58,941 bases of DNA, taken from contig NZ_JAGTPK010000032.1 of the NCBI RefSeq assembly GCF_021147775.1, forward strand, positions 1 to 58,941, written 5' to 3'. The position numbers were made by a program, and so were the translations under genes. The stretch is from Pseudomonas californiensis. GTDB lineage: Bacteria > Pseudomonadota > Gammaproteobacteria > Pseudomonadales > Pseudomonadaceae. The notes below the pieces were generated by a model. That model was not told where the DNA came from. It did not search any database and worked only from the letters and a program-made list of their open reading frames with translations. Shown one piece after another: positions 18,317-27,898 of this stretch (positions within the stretch are counted from its first letter, which is position 1; each line of letters begins with the position of its first letter).

Positions 18317-18463
18317 ATTTCGACTCAAAGGGTCGCGAAATCGAAGCGTCCATCCTTTCTGTTGCGGGCCACCCGGTTTAACTAAGCAGGTGAGCTTATA
18401 GTTCAAAACGTTCTGTTGCATTGAATTTCAGGCTTTAAACTTAGAGGCTGACGGCATTATTAC

Positions 18464-18479
18464 GTAGGACGAGTCCTAC
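18464..18479. promoter_or_regulatory. perfect palindrome upstream of autotransporter
   Basis: GTAGGAC-GA-GTCCTAC, perfect 7-bp arms, about 130 bp before the autotransporter start. A related sequence lies upstream of the fimbrial operon at 27883-27898. The pattern resembles sites of NarL/FixJ-type regulators such as the RcsB box; the regulator is not known. The remaining sequence between 18239 and 18609 shows no gene. Confidence 0.45.
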
Positions 18480-18609
18480 AATAACATCAGATTGGTCTTG
18501 CATAAGTTTGAGGTGCAAGCATGTAGTCTGCGCGGCCGCTCACTCATCAAGGGCCTGGCTGGAGTTGCCCGACGCATATCAGCCGCCCATGGCCTCAAGG
18601 ATATTATGT

Positions 18610-20928
18610 ATGTCGATCGCCGATCTGTTCATTCGTCGCCCCTTGCCTGCTGCGATCAGCCTGACGTCGCTCTTGCCGGTTTTGCTTTTCAGCCATACGG
18701 CGCTGGGTGCCACTATTCCAGTCAAGGGCGTTCTGGACATTGATCGACTCAGCAGTAGTAATAACTACATCGTGACCGAGGGGGGAACGCTGAATGTCAA
18801 AGGTGGAACCCAGCACGGCTCGGTCAATGTTCGGAACTCCACCCTCACGATGACCGCCGGATCCTCGATCGAGTACGCCGATTTGTCGTTAGGCTCATCG
18901 TTCACGATGACAGGCTCGACGGTCAGAAGCGGAACGACGTTGAACGAAAGCCTGGGAACGATCGTCGACAGTACACTGCTCAACAGCACGGGTAGCGGCC
19001 TTTCCCTTATAAGGCAGTTAAGCAATACCTTCGGCTCGACCGTGACCCTGACCAACAGTACCAGCACTGGCGTGACTAACGGGGCTTCGGTGACGCACTT
19101 CAGCCTGCTCGATCTGCAGAACTCGACATTGACCGGCAACGGTACCAGTGGTTTGGGCCTGCGATTGATTGCAGGAGCGGCCGAGGCGAGCGGCAGTAGC
19201 ATTACCGGTACTAAGCAGGGTGTGCTGATCGTCGCAGAACAGGTTTACAGGGAGGGTTCGTTGAGCCTCGACGCCAGCCAGGTGACGGGGCAGACCGGTG
19301 CTGCGATAAGGGTCGCACAATCGAACCCGACAAGCGCTCCACCCATCGCCGTCATCAATGTGAATAACGGTTCCACCTTGACGGGCGGCAACGGAAATAT
19401 CCTCGAAACCGCGGACGGGTCGCACGCTACCCTGAACGTCAACGACAGCCGCCTTAACGGTAATGTCCAGGTTGATGCCAGCAGTACGGCCACCGTCAAT
19501 CTGAACCAGAGTAGCCTTACGGGCGATATCGTTGCCGAGTCCGGCGGTACGGCCAATGTGCACCTGGACAACGGCTCTCTACTGACCGGTCGTCTCGAAA
19601 ACACTCGCAGTGTCGCTGTCGGCAACGGGTCGCAGTGGACAATGGTCGACAACGGTAACGTCGAAAACCTTGTGATGAACGGCGGTGCCGTCCAGCTCGG
19701 CGAGGCTGCTGCCTTTTACACCCTGTCGGTCGCCAACCTGTCTGGCAGCGGTACCTTCAGGATGGATGTGGACTTCGGCGGGGCGCAAACCGATTTTATC
19801 GACGTAACTGGCAGTGCGACGGGCAGCCACCAGTTGCTGGTCGGCAGTACTGGCAGCGATCCGACTACCGACACCAGTCTGCATGTGGTGCATGCGCAAG
19901 CGGGTGATGCCAGTTTCGCGCTGGTCGGCGGACGAGTGGACCTGGGCACCTGGTCTTATGATCTGATCAAGCAGGGCGACAACGACTGGTATCTGGACGC
20001 CACTACCCGCACGATCGGTCCTGCACCGCAGACAGTTCTTGCCCTGTTCAACGCCGCACCTACCGTGTGGTACGGCGAGTTGAGCAGTCTGCGCACACGT
20101 ATGGGTGAGCTGCGCGCCAATGGTGGGCGCTCAGGGGTCTGGATGAGGACTTACGGCAATAAATTCAATGTGGCCAATGCATCCGGCTTCGGCTACAAAC
20201 AGGTGCAGCACGGAACTGCTTTGGGAGCGGACGGCAGCATACCGACCACTAACGGGCAGTGGCTGGCAGGCGTGATGGCCGGGCAGAGCACGTCCGACCT
20301 GGATCTGGATCTGGGAGCCAACGGCAAGGTTGACAGTTATTACGTGGGCGCCTACAGCACCTGGCTGGACAGCCAGAGCGGCTATTATCTGGACAGCGTG
20401 ATCAAACTCAACCGCTTCAATAACAAGGCACGAGTGAATCTCAGTGATGGTACGCGCACCAAGGGGGACTACAGCAATTCCGGCGTTGGTGCGTCCGTTG
20501 AGTTTGGGCGTCACATCAAACTGGACGGCAGCTATTACGTCGAGCCCTACACCCAACTGATCGGGGCATTCATCGAAGGCAAGGATTACGAGCTGGATAA
20601 CGGTCTGCGTGCCGAGGGTGATTCGACCCGCTCGCTGTTGGGCAAGGTGGGTGTCACGACAGGGCGCAACTTCGATATGGGGCAGGGCCGGATCGTTCAG
20701 CCATACCTGCGCGTCGCGCTGGCCCATGAGTTCGTCAAAAGCAATGAAGTGAAAGTGAACGACAACCGGTTCGACAATGACATTTCCGGTTCGCGCGGTG
20801 AGCTGGGAGCTGGCGTCGCCGTTGCGTTTTCCGAGCGGCTGGAGGCGCACATGGACTTCGAATACAGCAATGGCAGCAGCATTGAGCAGCCTTGGGGTGC
20901 CAACGTCGGACTCAGGTACAACTGGTAA
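18610..20928 (+). CDS. autotransporter with beta-helical passenger (type Va)
   Basis: A 772-residue outer-membrane autotransporter. A long signal peptide (RRPLPAAISLTSLLPVLLFSHTALGA) is followed by a Ser/Thr/Asn/Gly-rich passenger (about 33-475) with short repeats such as NSTLT and SSLTGDIVAESGG typical of a pertactin-like beta-helix. A link at about residue 477 (ALFNAAPTVWYGEL) leads to a 12-strand beta-barrel (about 500-772) ending in the aromatic residue of LRYNW recognised by the BAM complex. No serine protease motif is visible, so adhesion or biofilm formation is more likely than proteolysis. AAGGA at 18597-18601 supports the 18610 start; other in-frame ATGs at 18508 and 18589 lack a site. 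Confidence 0.9.
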   Translation: MSIADLFIRRPLPAAISLTSLLPVLLFSHTALGATIPVKGVLDIDRLSSSNNYIVTEGGTLNVKGGTQHGSVNVRNSTLTMTAGSSIEYADLSLGSSFTMTGSTVRSGTTLNESLGTIVDSTLLNSTGSGLSLIRQLSNTFGSTVTLTNSTSTGVTNGASVTHFSLLDLQNSTLTGNGTSGLGLRLIAGAAEASGSSITGTKQGVLIVAEQVYREGSLSLDASQVTGQTGAAIRVAQSNPTSAPPIAVINVNNGSTLTGGNGNILETADGSHATLNVNDSRLNGNVQVDASSTATVNLNQSSLTGDIVAESGGTANVHLDNGSLLTGRLENTRSVAVGNGSQWTMVDNGNVENLVMNGGAVQLGEAAAFYTLSVANLSGSGTFRMDVDFGGAQTDFIDVTGSATGSHQLLVGSTGSDPTTDTSLHVVHAQAGDASFALVGGRVDLGTWSYDLIKQGDNDWYLDATTRTIGPAPQTVLALFNAAPTVWYGELSSLRTRMGELRANGGRSGVWMRTYGNKFNVANASGFGYKQVQHGTALGADGSIPTTNGQWLAGVMAGQSTSDLDLDLGANGKVDSYYVGAYSTWLDSQSGYYLDSVIKLNRFNNKARVNLSDGTRTKGDYSNSGVGASVEFGRHIKLDGSYYVEPYTQLIGAFIEGKDYELDNGLRAEGDSTRSLLGKVGVTTGRNFDMGQGRIVQPYLRVALAHEFVKSNEVKVNDNRFDNDISGSRGELGAGVAVAFSERLEAHMDFEYSNGSSIEQPWGANVGLRYNW

Positions 20929-20953
20929 TTCGCCAGAAATTTCTACCGCACCC

Positions 20954-20983
20954 AAAGGGACGGCCAGCAGGTCTTCCCTTTTT
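20954..20983 (+). terminator. probable terminator of autotransporter gene
   Basis: Arms AAAGGGA / TCCCTTT around a 14-base partly pairing loop, ending in a run of five T, about 25 bp after the stop. Confidence 0.5.
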
Positions 20984-21112
20984 GCGTATGTCTCTCACCG
21001 ACGACCTAGCAGATCTGCCAGTGTTTACGACACGGGTCAGCGTGTTAAATCTGGATCTTGAAAAATTGATGCCGATTTCATGACGCTATGAAACCGGATG
21101 GTGAGGGTGCAC

Positions 21113-22549
21113 ATGACCGACTCCACTCCAAAGCAAGAACTCGCGTTACCTGTTGTCGCCGATTTGATGGCTGACGATTCCCGATGGGACGAAACGGGTC
21201 TGCTGCCTGCCTGCATGGCGATCTCGCCATTGCGGATCGAAGTGCCTGCCTGGGAATACACCCCGAGGCCCGGTGAGCGTTTTAATCTCATTATATTCTG
21301 GGATAAAAAAATGCTTGAAGAGCGGCAGCTGAATGGCGAAGTGCCTACCTTGCCTGCGAATGATCTGATCTTCGACATACCTGTTGCGCAATTGACCCAA
21401 GGGGTGCATGAGCTTCATTACGTGGTGGTCAATTCAGATGGCAACTCGAACGATTCGTCGAGACAGATCGTTACGGTGGATGTGATCGCCCCTGTACTGA
21501 ACGCCGCCTCCGGCCAGTTGGAGTTCGACACTGCGACTATCACAGAACAGTATCTGCATGACCACGACAATAAAGTCATTGGCATTGTGCCTGTTTACAG
21601 TGGCGGCAAGGCTGGTGATGAGGTGACTTGGTACTGGAGTGAAAATGCCTTCAATTTCAGTGACGCTGATGTAGCTTCAACCAGGATCCTCGAGCGAGAA
21701 GAAGTGGGCAAGCCGGTCGCGCTCGAGTTTGGTGGTGACATGATTCTGTCGCGCAAGGATGGAACGCGTTACGCGTTCTACAGACTCGGCGATCGGGCGG
21801 GCAATCTCAGCCCGTATTCCCAACCCTTTGAACTTGAGGTCAAAGCCCAGCCTGCACCTCGCGTACTGCCTCCCCCGAGAGTCACACAAGCGACTGGCTC
21901 GGCAGCAACCAGCACGCTCAACCCGATACATGCCATCCACGGCGACACGGTAACAATACCTGACGGCGCCGTGATTCGTGCCGGAGAAACAGTCTCGGTG
22001 CAGTGGGCGGAGCCAGACAGTGTGGGTTCCTTTCACACTTCACATGAGGACGCGAGGACGTTCACCATCCCGCCTACCTGCATCGCGCAGCATTTCGGAA
22101 AATCAATTCCGGTCTATTACGAAGTGCACGAAAGCGGCGTCGCGGATCCTCACGTTTCGAACACTCACACTTTGAAGGTATCGACGATCAGCGGCTTTCC
22201 CGTGGTGCAGTGCGACAAGGTTTCGGGCGGGCGGTTGAGTCTGGGCAGCATTGCAGAGGGAGGAAGGGCCCTTTTTACGCTGGGTAGCTGGCCGTTCATG
22301 GACACCAGCCAATTCATTAACATTCAGGTTATCGGCCTGAGCGTCGGAGGACAGAACCTGACCATCGATGTCTTGAAAGAGTCTCCGGTCCCCCATGTCG
22401 CCGATACCATCGATGTCGGACACATCACCAAAACCGACCTGCAACGTTTCAAGACAGGTGGTCTGCTGGAGGTGCGCACGAAGGTGAGTTTCGATGAGAA
22501 AGTCAGCTGGATGCCATTCGGGTCGCTGAGGCCGACGCTGTCCAACTGA
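21113..22549 (+). CDS. large Ig-like repeat protein, unknown function (copy 2)
   Basis: About 478 residues, no signal peptide. Beta-rich repeats match copies 1 and 3: HELHYVVVNSDGNSND, GDEVTWYWSENA, AGETVSVQWAEPDSVGSF, and IPVYYEVHESG followed by a final domain (GGRLSLGSIAEGGRALFTLG) that aligns by eye with the end of the 33533 protein. A short Pro-rich linker (APRVLPPPRV) separates the middle and last parts. ATG at 21113 (MTDSTPKQ) follows GGTGAGGG; the GTG-type start at 21098 is possible. It converges on the fimbrial operon, 30 bp from the adhesin stop. Function unknown. Confidence 0.72.
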   Translation: MTDSTPKQELALPVVADLMADDSRWDETGLLPACMAISPLRIEVPAWEYTPRPGERFNLIIFWDKKMLEERQLNGEVPTLPANDLIFDIPVAQLTQGVHELHYVVVNSDGNSNDSSRQIVTVDVIAPVLNAASGQLEFDTATITEQYLHDHDNKVIGIVPVYSGGKAGDEVTWYWSENAFNFSDADVASTRILEREEVGKPVALEFGGDMILSRKDGTRYAFYRLGDRAGNLSPYSQPFELEVKAQPAPRVLPPPRVTQATGSAATSTLNPIHAIHGDTVTIPDGAVIRAGETVSVQWAEPDSVGSFHTSHEDARTFTIPPTCIAQHFGKSIPVYYEVHESGVADPHVSNTHTLKVSTISGFPVVQCDKVSGGRLSLGSIAEGGRALFTLGSWPFMDTSQFINIQVIGLSVGGQNLTIDVLKESPVPHVADTIDVGHITKTDLQRFKTGGLLEVRTKVSFDEKVSWMPFGSLRPTLSN

Positions 22550-22579
22550 TCCGGAAAGTCGGCTATCGAGCGCTCACCA

Positions 22580-23704
22580 CTACCGGTAGGTCATCGTGAA
22601 ACTGAGCGCTCCTTTTGCCAGCCCCGGACGAATCTCGCTTCTGGTATGGGTCTGGTAGAAACGGGCATTGAAATTGAGCGTGGTGCTGCCCGGCATAATC
22701 GTGACCAGAGGCACTTCTGCCTGCAGTTCCATCGGCGTAACACCATCGGCCTTGAGGATCTGAATGCCCATCCCCTCAGCTCCCGAATCGCTCGTCAGGC
22801 TGAAAATGCCGTTGCTGGCCGGCCCAATAGGTGTTGAGCCATTGACGCCGTCCAGCTGGATGTGTGCGGTGCTCACGAACGCTCCGCTGGCATCGGTCTC
22901 GCAATTGCTCAGGGCAATGCTGAAAGGAACCGGGGGGGTGGTAAAGCCTGGTCCTGTGAAGTCCGAGCTGTCCCATTCACCCAGTTGTACCGGATCTGCA
23001 CTGACCGGGTTGCTGCCTACAGTGCACTGAGCCTGGATGATGGTGCCGACCAGTCCGTATCTCATGATCCTGCCCAGCGTCGTGACGCTGCCGGACCAGA
23101 GTTCGCCACCGTCCAGTTGATGCGGGCCAGGCGGGATCGGTCCGGTCTTCACCAGTGTTATCACATTAGTCAGATACGTCATGCTGAGCGAAGTCAGCAT
23201 CTGCTGGTGGTCGTTGATCCCGAGGTAGGGCACCGTCGGATTTCCCCCCACCGGCAAGAAGCAATTGGCGCAAGGGCCAAACGGGCTGGTGAACGGATAA
23301 CCCAGTTTGATCCTGACACCGACGCCTGGAATATTGGTTTGCACTATTTTGCCGGTTACATCTTCACCATTGATCGGGTCGATTACGCCCGGAAAGATCG
23401 GTGCAGTTGCGACCGCGTTGAATTCGAGAAGCACCGTGCCGTTGTTGCCACAGGCAGCGTGCAGGTTGGCCAGATCAGTGCTTCGTGCGCTCATGTCCAC
23501 CGTACCGATAACGCTGCCGATGCGCGCATCCCGGGGGATATACAGCGCGCCGATGTCGCGACGGAAGTCTTTGATTCCAGGGGTGGAAACCCAGTAACAA
23601 TCGTTGTTGGGGTTTTGCTTTTGCGGTTGCGCCTGGACGCTGGCACCGTAGAGGATACCAAGGGCGATCAGGCCCCTTGTCAGGCGCTTCATTGGGTTGT
23701 TCAT
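22580..23704 (-). CDS. fimbrial tip adhesin
   Basis: A 374-residue exported protein (signal peptide GLIALGILYGASVQA) in the position of a two-domain tip adhesin. The N-terminal part (about 30-200) contains Cys pairs (NDCYW, LHAACGN, GPCANCFLP) and is the presumed receptor-binding domain. The C-terminal 150 residues have pilin character: CTVG, SNCETD, and a final beta strand ending in SFTMTYR as required for donor-strand complementation. It is the last gene of the operon. The ATG at 23704 is preceded by AAGGA; longer frames start in the usher tail. Receptor unknown. Confidence 0.85.
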   Translation of the reverse strand: MNNPMKRLTRGLIALGILYGASVQAQPQKQNPNNDCYWVSTPGIKDFRRDIGALYIPRDARIGSVIGTVDMSARSTDLANLHAACGNNGTVLLEFNAVATAPIFPGVIDPINGEDVTGKIVQTNIPGVGVRIKLGYPFTSPFGPCANCFLPVGGNPTVPYLGINDHQQMLTSLSMTYLTNVITLVKTGPIPPGPHQLDGGELWSGSVTTLGRIMRYGLVGTIIQAQCTVGSNPVSADPVQLGEWDSSDFTGPGFTTPPVPFSIALSNCETDASGAFVSTAHIQLDGVNGSTPIGPASNGIFSLTSDSGAEGMGIQILKADGVTPMELQAEVPLVTIMPGSTTLNFNARFYQTHTRSEIRPGLAKGALSFTMTYR

Positions 23705-23754
23705 CAAGGTGTTCCTTGGCGGCGGGCGGTTTAACGGTGTCGGTTGCGTGGCGA

Positions 23755-26274
23755 TCAAGTGCAGGTCAGCTCTTGCAAGCGATAGCCATCGGTTTGCGGC
23801 ATGCTCGCTGGATCAATATGCAGGCGGCATTGCGGCTCGCTTTGTTCGCCCCAGTGCACGTCAAGGGTCTGCGGTTGGGCGTCAGTGGCGATCAAGACCT
23901 GTCCACCCTGGCCGGCAATTCCCAGCGGCTTTCCGGTTGCATCGCTGATCCGGGCTCCGAATGGCAACGGCTGCCCCCCGGCGGTCCGGGCGGTAATGAC
24001 CAATCGCGTGACCGTACGAGCAGCGAAGGTGGTCTTGATCACCGCTCCCCGTGTGGGCACCACTTGAGCGCTGCCGTTTTCGATTTCGACTTCCGGGCCA
24101 AGCTGATCCGTCTGCAGAGCAATCTGGTTGTACCTGTAGGGGCGCAGGTAGGGGACCAGCGCGTAGCCCTGGCGGTTTGTTTCGACCCCTGTGGCGTTGA
24201 GAATGCCGACACCTGGCGTGCCAGGCACTTGCACCAGCGCAATGGTGTCGCCCAGATTGGGTCCCAGCTCGATGCCGTCGGCGTGGAGCAGAACGGCGCC
24301 ATTGGCGTTGATCGATGTGCTGCGATAACCGGTACCTTGAGTGACGCCTGCACCAACGCTGCCGAAAGCGGCCTGGTAGCCTGCCGAAACCCCGATGCTG
24401 CGTTGGTGCCCGTCGTCACTGCTCAGGCTGGTTCGGTAGCTGAGGCGGTTATCGTCAAGGCTGCCACTCAGGCTCGCTCTTTGACTGTGACGGCTGCCGC
24501 TGCTTTGCATATCGAACGTGACATTGCTGGAATGACCGATGTCCAGAGGCATTGACAGACTGAGACCGATTTGCCGATCGCTGTTGCGATTGCGCCCCTC
24601 GCTCAGCGATTGCGAGGCATACAGGTTATAGGTGATGCCGGCATATCGAGTGTTGAAGTTGAATTGATACTGGCGTTGCTCACTCCGGGTACCCCAGTAG
24701 TCCTGTTGTGACAGCGTCATGCCGAGGCTGCTGCGCAACCCGATCCGTTGATGAATGGACACTTCCAGACGGCTGCGTCTGCTGCCGCTGAACGTATTGC
24801 TTTGGTCGCGTTGGCGCACAGCCTCGTCGAAGTCCCGATACCCTTCGGTGGAGTAGCGATAACCCGCGAAACGCAGGCTGGTGTCGGTCGCGAATGCCTT
24901 GCCGTATTTGATCGCATAACTCATGCCTTGCACGCTGGCCTCATCACGCCTGTCTGTATCGGCAAGCGAATGGGTGAGATCGAAGGCCAGCGCACCCAGT
25001 TGTCCCATGTCCTTTGATATTCCAAGCGCTCCGGCCTGGTAGATATCGCTGGTCATCAGGCCACCATAAAGCGTCGAGTTCCAGCCGATACCCATGGCCA
25101 AAGTGCCTTGCCACAGCCAGGGCTGTTCGCTGTCCCGAGCGCCGTTGTAACGTCCGAGCGCAGCGCTGTACTTCCATACGCCTTCGCGCAGCAGGTTGCT
25201 GATCGTGGCATAGGGCTGGATAAAGCGCCGGACCTGCCCATCAGCCTCGGTCAGCACGACTTCCAGTTCGCCGCTGCCTGCTGTGGTCAGATCGTCAATC
25301 GCATAAGGGCCCGCGCTGACGTAGGTTGAATAGATCGGATAGCCGTTCTGAAACACCTCCAGTTTGGCGCGGCTTTGTGCAACACCACGGATCACCGGTG
25401 CGTAGCCTTGAAGCGCATCCGGCAGCATTTCCTGATCGGTCCTGATGAGCGCGCCTTCTATCGGCACGCTCGCGAAGACGTCACCTGCCGTATAAGTCTC
25501 GCCCAGGGTCAGGTTCGCATGAGTACCTGGCAGATCCCGCTGTGCATAGGCGTAGGCCCGTGTCCATTGGCGGCCGCCTTCTTCATCGTGGCGTATGCTT
25601 TGATTGCTGCGCAGTCGCCAGGCACCCAGATTGATCCCGCTATTGAGGTATAGATCAGCGCTGTTGCGCCTTCCGGTATGGCTTGCGGTGCTTTGCTGGG
25701 CTGACGCCTGATAGCTGAAAAACGCAGCGTTGATACCATGATCCCAGAGGGCTGGATCGACCTGGCCGAGCATGTCGCGGCGCATGGCAACCTGCGGGAC
25801 GGAGAGTGACAACTGGAGCCTGCCGCCGTCGAATTCGATCTGTGATCCCGGGACCAGTCGCAGCAGGTCGACGCACTGCTCTTGCAACAAGGCAGGTTCG
25901 GCAAGGCTTTCAACCCGAAGCCCCATCTGTTCCAGTATCGGGCTGGAGAAACATGGCACAAGACCTTCGTCCGTCGGGCGCTGTATAAAACGGATCTGTC
26001 TCTGGCCGAAATAGCGCGTGTTCACGTAGATCTCTACCCAATAGCTTCCCGGGACCAGATCCTGAGTGTCGATGAGCGAATCGAGCGCCTGCGCGCCGGC
26101 ATCGCTGGAGTAACCGGGGCCCTGACGCAGGAAGCCTGACTGGAACTGGAGCGTAGCCGCAGCACCGGTGCTCGGCTTCAGGATCAGGGCACCGCTTCCG
26201 CATACCAATAACAGGCGCATAAAACGCAGGCGCACCGGTATGAGCCCGGATTCGGGTAATAGCGTCATTTTCAA
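23755..26274 (-). CDS. outer-membrane fimbrial usher (FimD/PapC family)
   Basis: An 839-residue usher, the normal family length, that assembles and exports pilin-chaperone complexes. A signal peptide ends near STGAAA; the N-terminal chaperone-binding domain (QSGFLRQGPGYSSDAGAQAL, the usual usher start) is followed by a 24-strand pore with plug (GEVDVFASVPIEGALIRTD-like region) and C-terminal domains carrying RTAGGQPLPFGARISDATG and GQGGQVLIAT, motifs of the second C-terminal domain. Two Cys near the end (QCRL, LTCT) form the expected disulfide. It lies 31 bp after the chaperone gene. Confidence 0.95.
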   Translation of the reverse strand: MKMTLLPESGLIPVRLRFMRLLLVCGSGALILKPSTGAAATLQFQSGFLRQGPGYSSDAGAQALDSLIDTQDLVPGSYWVEIYVNTRYFGQRQIRFIQRPTDEGLVPCFSSPILEQMGLRVESLAEPALLQEQCVDLLRLVPGSQIEFDGGRLQLSLSVPQVAMRRDMLGQVDPALWDHGINAAFFSYQASAQQSTASHTGRRNSADLYLNSGINLGAWRLRSNQSIRHDEEGGRQWTRAYAYAQRDLPGTHANLTLGETYTAGDVFASVPIEGALIRTDQEMLPDALQGYAPVIRGVAQSRAKLEVFQNGYPIYSTYVSAGPYAIDDLTTAGSGELEVVLTEADGQVRRFIQPYATISNLLREGVWKYSAALGRYNGARDSEQPWLWQGTLAMGIGWNSTLYGGLMTSDIYQAGALGISKDMGQLGALAFDLTHSLADTDRRDEASVQGMSYAIKYGKAFATDTSLRFAGYRYSTEGYRDFDEAVRQRDQSNTFSGSRRSRLEVSIHQRIGLRSSLGMTLSQQDYWGTRSEQRQYQFNFNTRYAGITYNLYASQSLSEGRNRNSDRQIGLSLSMPLDIGHSSNVTFDMQSSGSRHSQRASLSGSLDDNRLSYRTSLSSDDGHQRSIGVSAGYQAAFGSVGAGVTQGTGYRSTSINANGAVLLHADGIELGPNLGDTIALVQVPGTPGVGILNATGVETNRQGYALVPYLRPYRYNQIALQTDQLGPEVEIENGSAQVVPTRGAVIKTTFAARTVTRLVITARTAGGQPLPFGARISDATGKPLGIAGQGGQVLIATDAQPQTLDVHWGEQSEPQCRLHIDPASMPQTDGYRLQELTCT

Positions 26275-26305
26275 TGTCCTGGAGGTGAATCTAAAAAACG
26301 CCGAC

Positions 26306-27061
26306 TCAGGGTGTCAGCGGGGCAGGGGCGGTAAGTGGCGTGCTGTAACCGCCGTAATCGTTGATGGCTGAAAACACCACTTGCACGCCTGGTGTCGCGT
26401 AGGTCTCGTCCAGCAGGTAACGTTGGGTCGAAAAGGGGGCGAGCATGGCGGCTTGCTTGAGCTTTTCAGTCTTGCCGCTGCGAGTGACTTCCAGACGAAT
26501 GAACGACACGTGAAAAGGCGTCGGATTGGCGGCAGTCAGGTAGGTTTTTCCCTCCAGCCTGCTGACCGACCATTGCAGATCCTTGAGCCGCGAGATGGGG
26601 TTGTCCTTGAGCTGCGCAGGCCGATAGAACAGTTTCAGGCGTGTGCGCAGTGCGATATTCAGTACGTTGCCTTGTGCCGCGTCCGCCTGTGGGATTTCCT
26701 GGACATTGAAGAAAAACAGCGATTCGCGATCATCGGGCAGATCATTGGGCAGGCCGTTTATCTGCACCTGCTGTTCTTTGCCGGGGTTGAGGCGAAACAG
26801 GGAGGGTGAGGGGGCAAACGGCACGAGCGAGGTAGCGTCGTCCGCCTGGGTGTTGACCCACGTCTGAACGGCGAACGGTCGATTGCTCGGGTTGGAAATG
26901 ATGACCGAAGTGCTGCGCTTGTCGCTGGCAAATACCACGCGAGTTGCATTGACGGTCAATGCCGCACGAGCTTCGTGCGTGAAAGCGGTGAGCATGAGCA
27001 AAGTCACGCAAAGCGCGCATGCACGGCTTGCAAAAACCTGCTGACGGGTTACGCCGATCAT
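26306..27061 (-). CDS. periplasmic pilus chaperone (PapD/FimC family)
   Basis: A 251-residue periplasmic chaperone with a signal peptide ending in EARA. Family marks are the first-domain SLFRLNPGKEQQV segment, ESLFFFNVQEIP with the subunit-binding strand (NVLNIALRTRLKLFYRP, including the conserved basic residue) and NPTPFHVSFI in the second domain. It donates a strand to pilin subunits until transfer to the usher. Second gene of the operon. Confidence 0.95.
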   Translation of the reverse strand: MIGVTRQQVFASRACALCVTLLMLTAFTHEARAALTVNATRVVFASDKRSTSVIISNPSNRPFAVQTWVNTQADDATSLVPFAPSPSLFRLNPGKEQQVQINGLPNDLPDDRESLFFFNVQEIPQADAAQGNVLNIALRTRLKLFYRPAQLKDNPISRLKDLQWSVSRLEGKTYLTAANPTPFHVSFIRLEVTRSGKTEKLKQAAMLAPFSTQRYLLDETYATPGVQVVFSAINDYGGYSTPLTAPAPLTP

Positions 27062-27078
27062 TGGATTTACCTTGTGCG

Positions 27079-27100
27079 TCCAGACCTCAGGAGGTCTGGA
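27079..27100 (-). other. intercistronic hairpin between fimA-like and chaperone genes
   Basis: Perfect 10-bp arms TCCAGACCTC / GAGGTCTGGA with a 2-base loop. It is not followed by a U-run on the minus strand, so it probably stabilises the upstream pilin mRNA end or attenuates, as in other pilus operons. A second small hairpin (GATGGT / ACCATC) sits at 27123-27140. Confidence 0.6.
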
Positions 27101-27162
27101 TGCATTGACGATGTTTCAGGTGGATGGTGCGTGGACCATCATGTCGGGGGCAGACGGGCAGA

Positions 27163-27714
27163 TCAGTTGATTGCAACAACGAACTGCACGTCTGCCGAGG
27201 CCGTACCCGCAGTGACTGTGGCAGCGGTCGACCTGTAGTAGGCATCGAATACCATGTCTGTGATGCCATCCTTGATCAGCGGGTAGTCGGCAGATTCCGC
27301 GCCGGGGGCAACAGCCGCTCCGGTGTGGTCCTTGATCACGATGGCCACACCGATCGCACCATCGGAGGTAGGGGTGACACCGAAGTAGCTGCCAGAGGTG
27401 TCAGCAGTACCGTTGAATGTCACCTTGGCGACATCATCGACGCCGGTCAGACCGCAGCTGCCTTTATCGTCGATGCGCAGGGCAAATCGCTTGCCGCTGT
27501 ATTCCTGGCCCACGCTGGTAAAACGGCTGGCGTCGACCGAACCCATTTTCACCAGATTGCCCACTGCGCCGTCGCCGGGATTGACGACTTCAATCGGACA
27601 GGTACTGCTGGTGATCTTGCCTTCGAAGTTGATGGTGCCGGTATTTGCCGATGCCGACGCTGCGCAAAGTGCGGCGGCCACGGTCAGGCCCAGTACGGAT
27701 GCTGTTTTTTTCAC
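27163..27714 (-). CDS. major fimbrial subunit (type 1 pilin, FimA-like)
   Basis: A 183-residue pilin with signal peptide (cleavage after ASASA), a Cys pair (SSTCPIEV and KGSCGLTG), the conserved early strand GTINFEGKIT and a C-terminal beta-zipper strand ending in ADVQFVVAIN. Polymerises as the fimbrial shaft by donor-strand exchange. Starts with GTG at 27714 behind AAGG. First gene of the minus-strand operon pilin - chaperone - usher - adhesin. Confidence 0.93.
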   Translation of the reverse strand: MKKTASVLGLTVAAALCAASASANTGTINFEGKITSSTCPIEVVNPGDGAVGNLVKMGSVDASRFTSVGQEYSGKRFALRIDDKGSCGLTGVDDVAKVTFNGTADTSGSYFGVTPTSDGAIGVAIVIKDHTGAAVAPGAESADYPLIKDGITDMVFDAYYRSTAATVTAGTASADVQFVVAIN

Positions 27715-27882
27715 GGTAAGAACCTTATGGCGAGTTGAAGTGTAGAAATTTTTTTGCGTTATATGTATCTATTTATATCAAATGGTATGGCGTTTTTATT
27801 GCGTGTCATGACGGGGCGGGATTCTAGTGCGGGGAGTTTGATTGATAAAGGGGTGAGTCTTACTTGGTTGATGACTGTGTCT

Positions 27883-27898
27883 GTAAGAACTTTCCTAC
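27883..27898. promoter_or_regulatory. near-palindrome upstream of fimbrial operon
   Basis: GTAAGAACTTTCCTAC, arms matching at six of seven positions, about 170-185 bp upstream of the pilin start. It resembles the palindrome upstream of the autotransporter and closely matches the core of the enterobacterial RcsAB box (TAAGAATATTCCTA). The surrounding 27715-28211 region is AT-rich, with a T-run near 27748, and shows no convincing gene. Confidence 0.45.
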
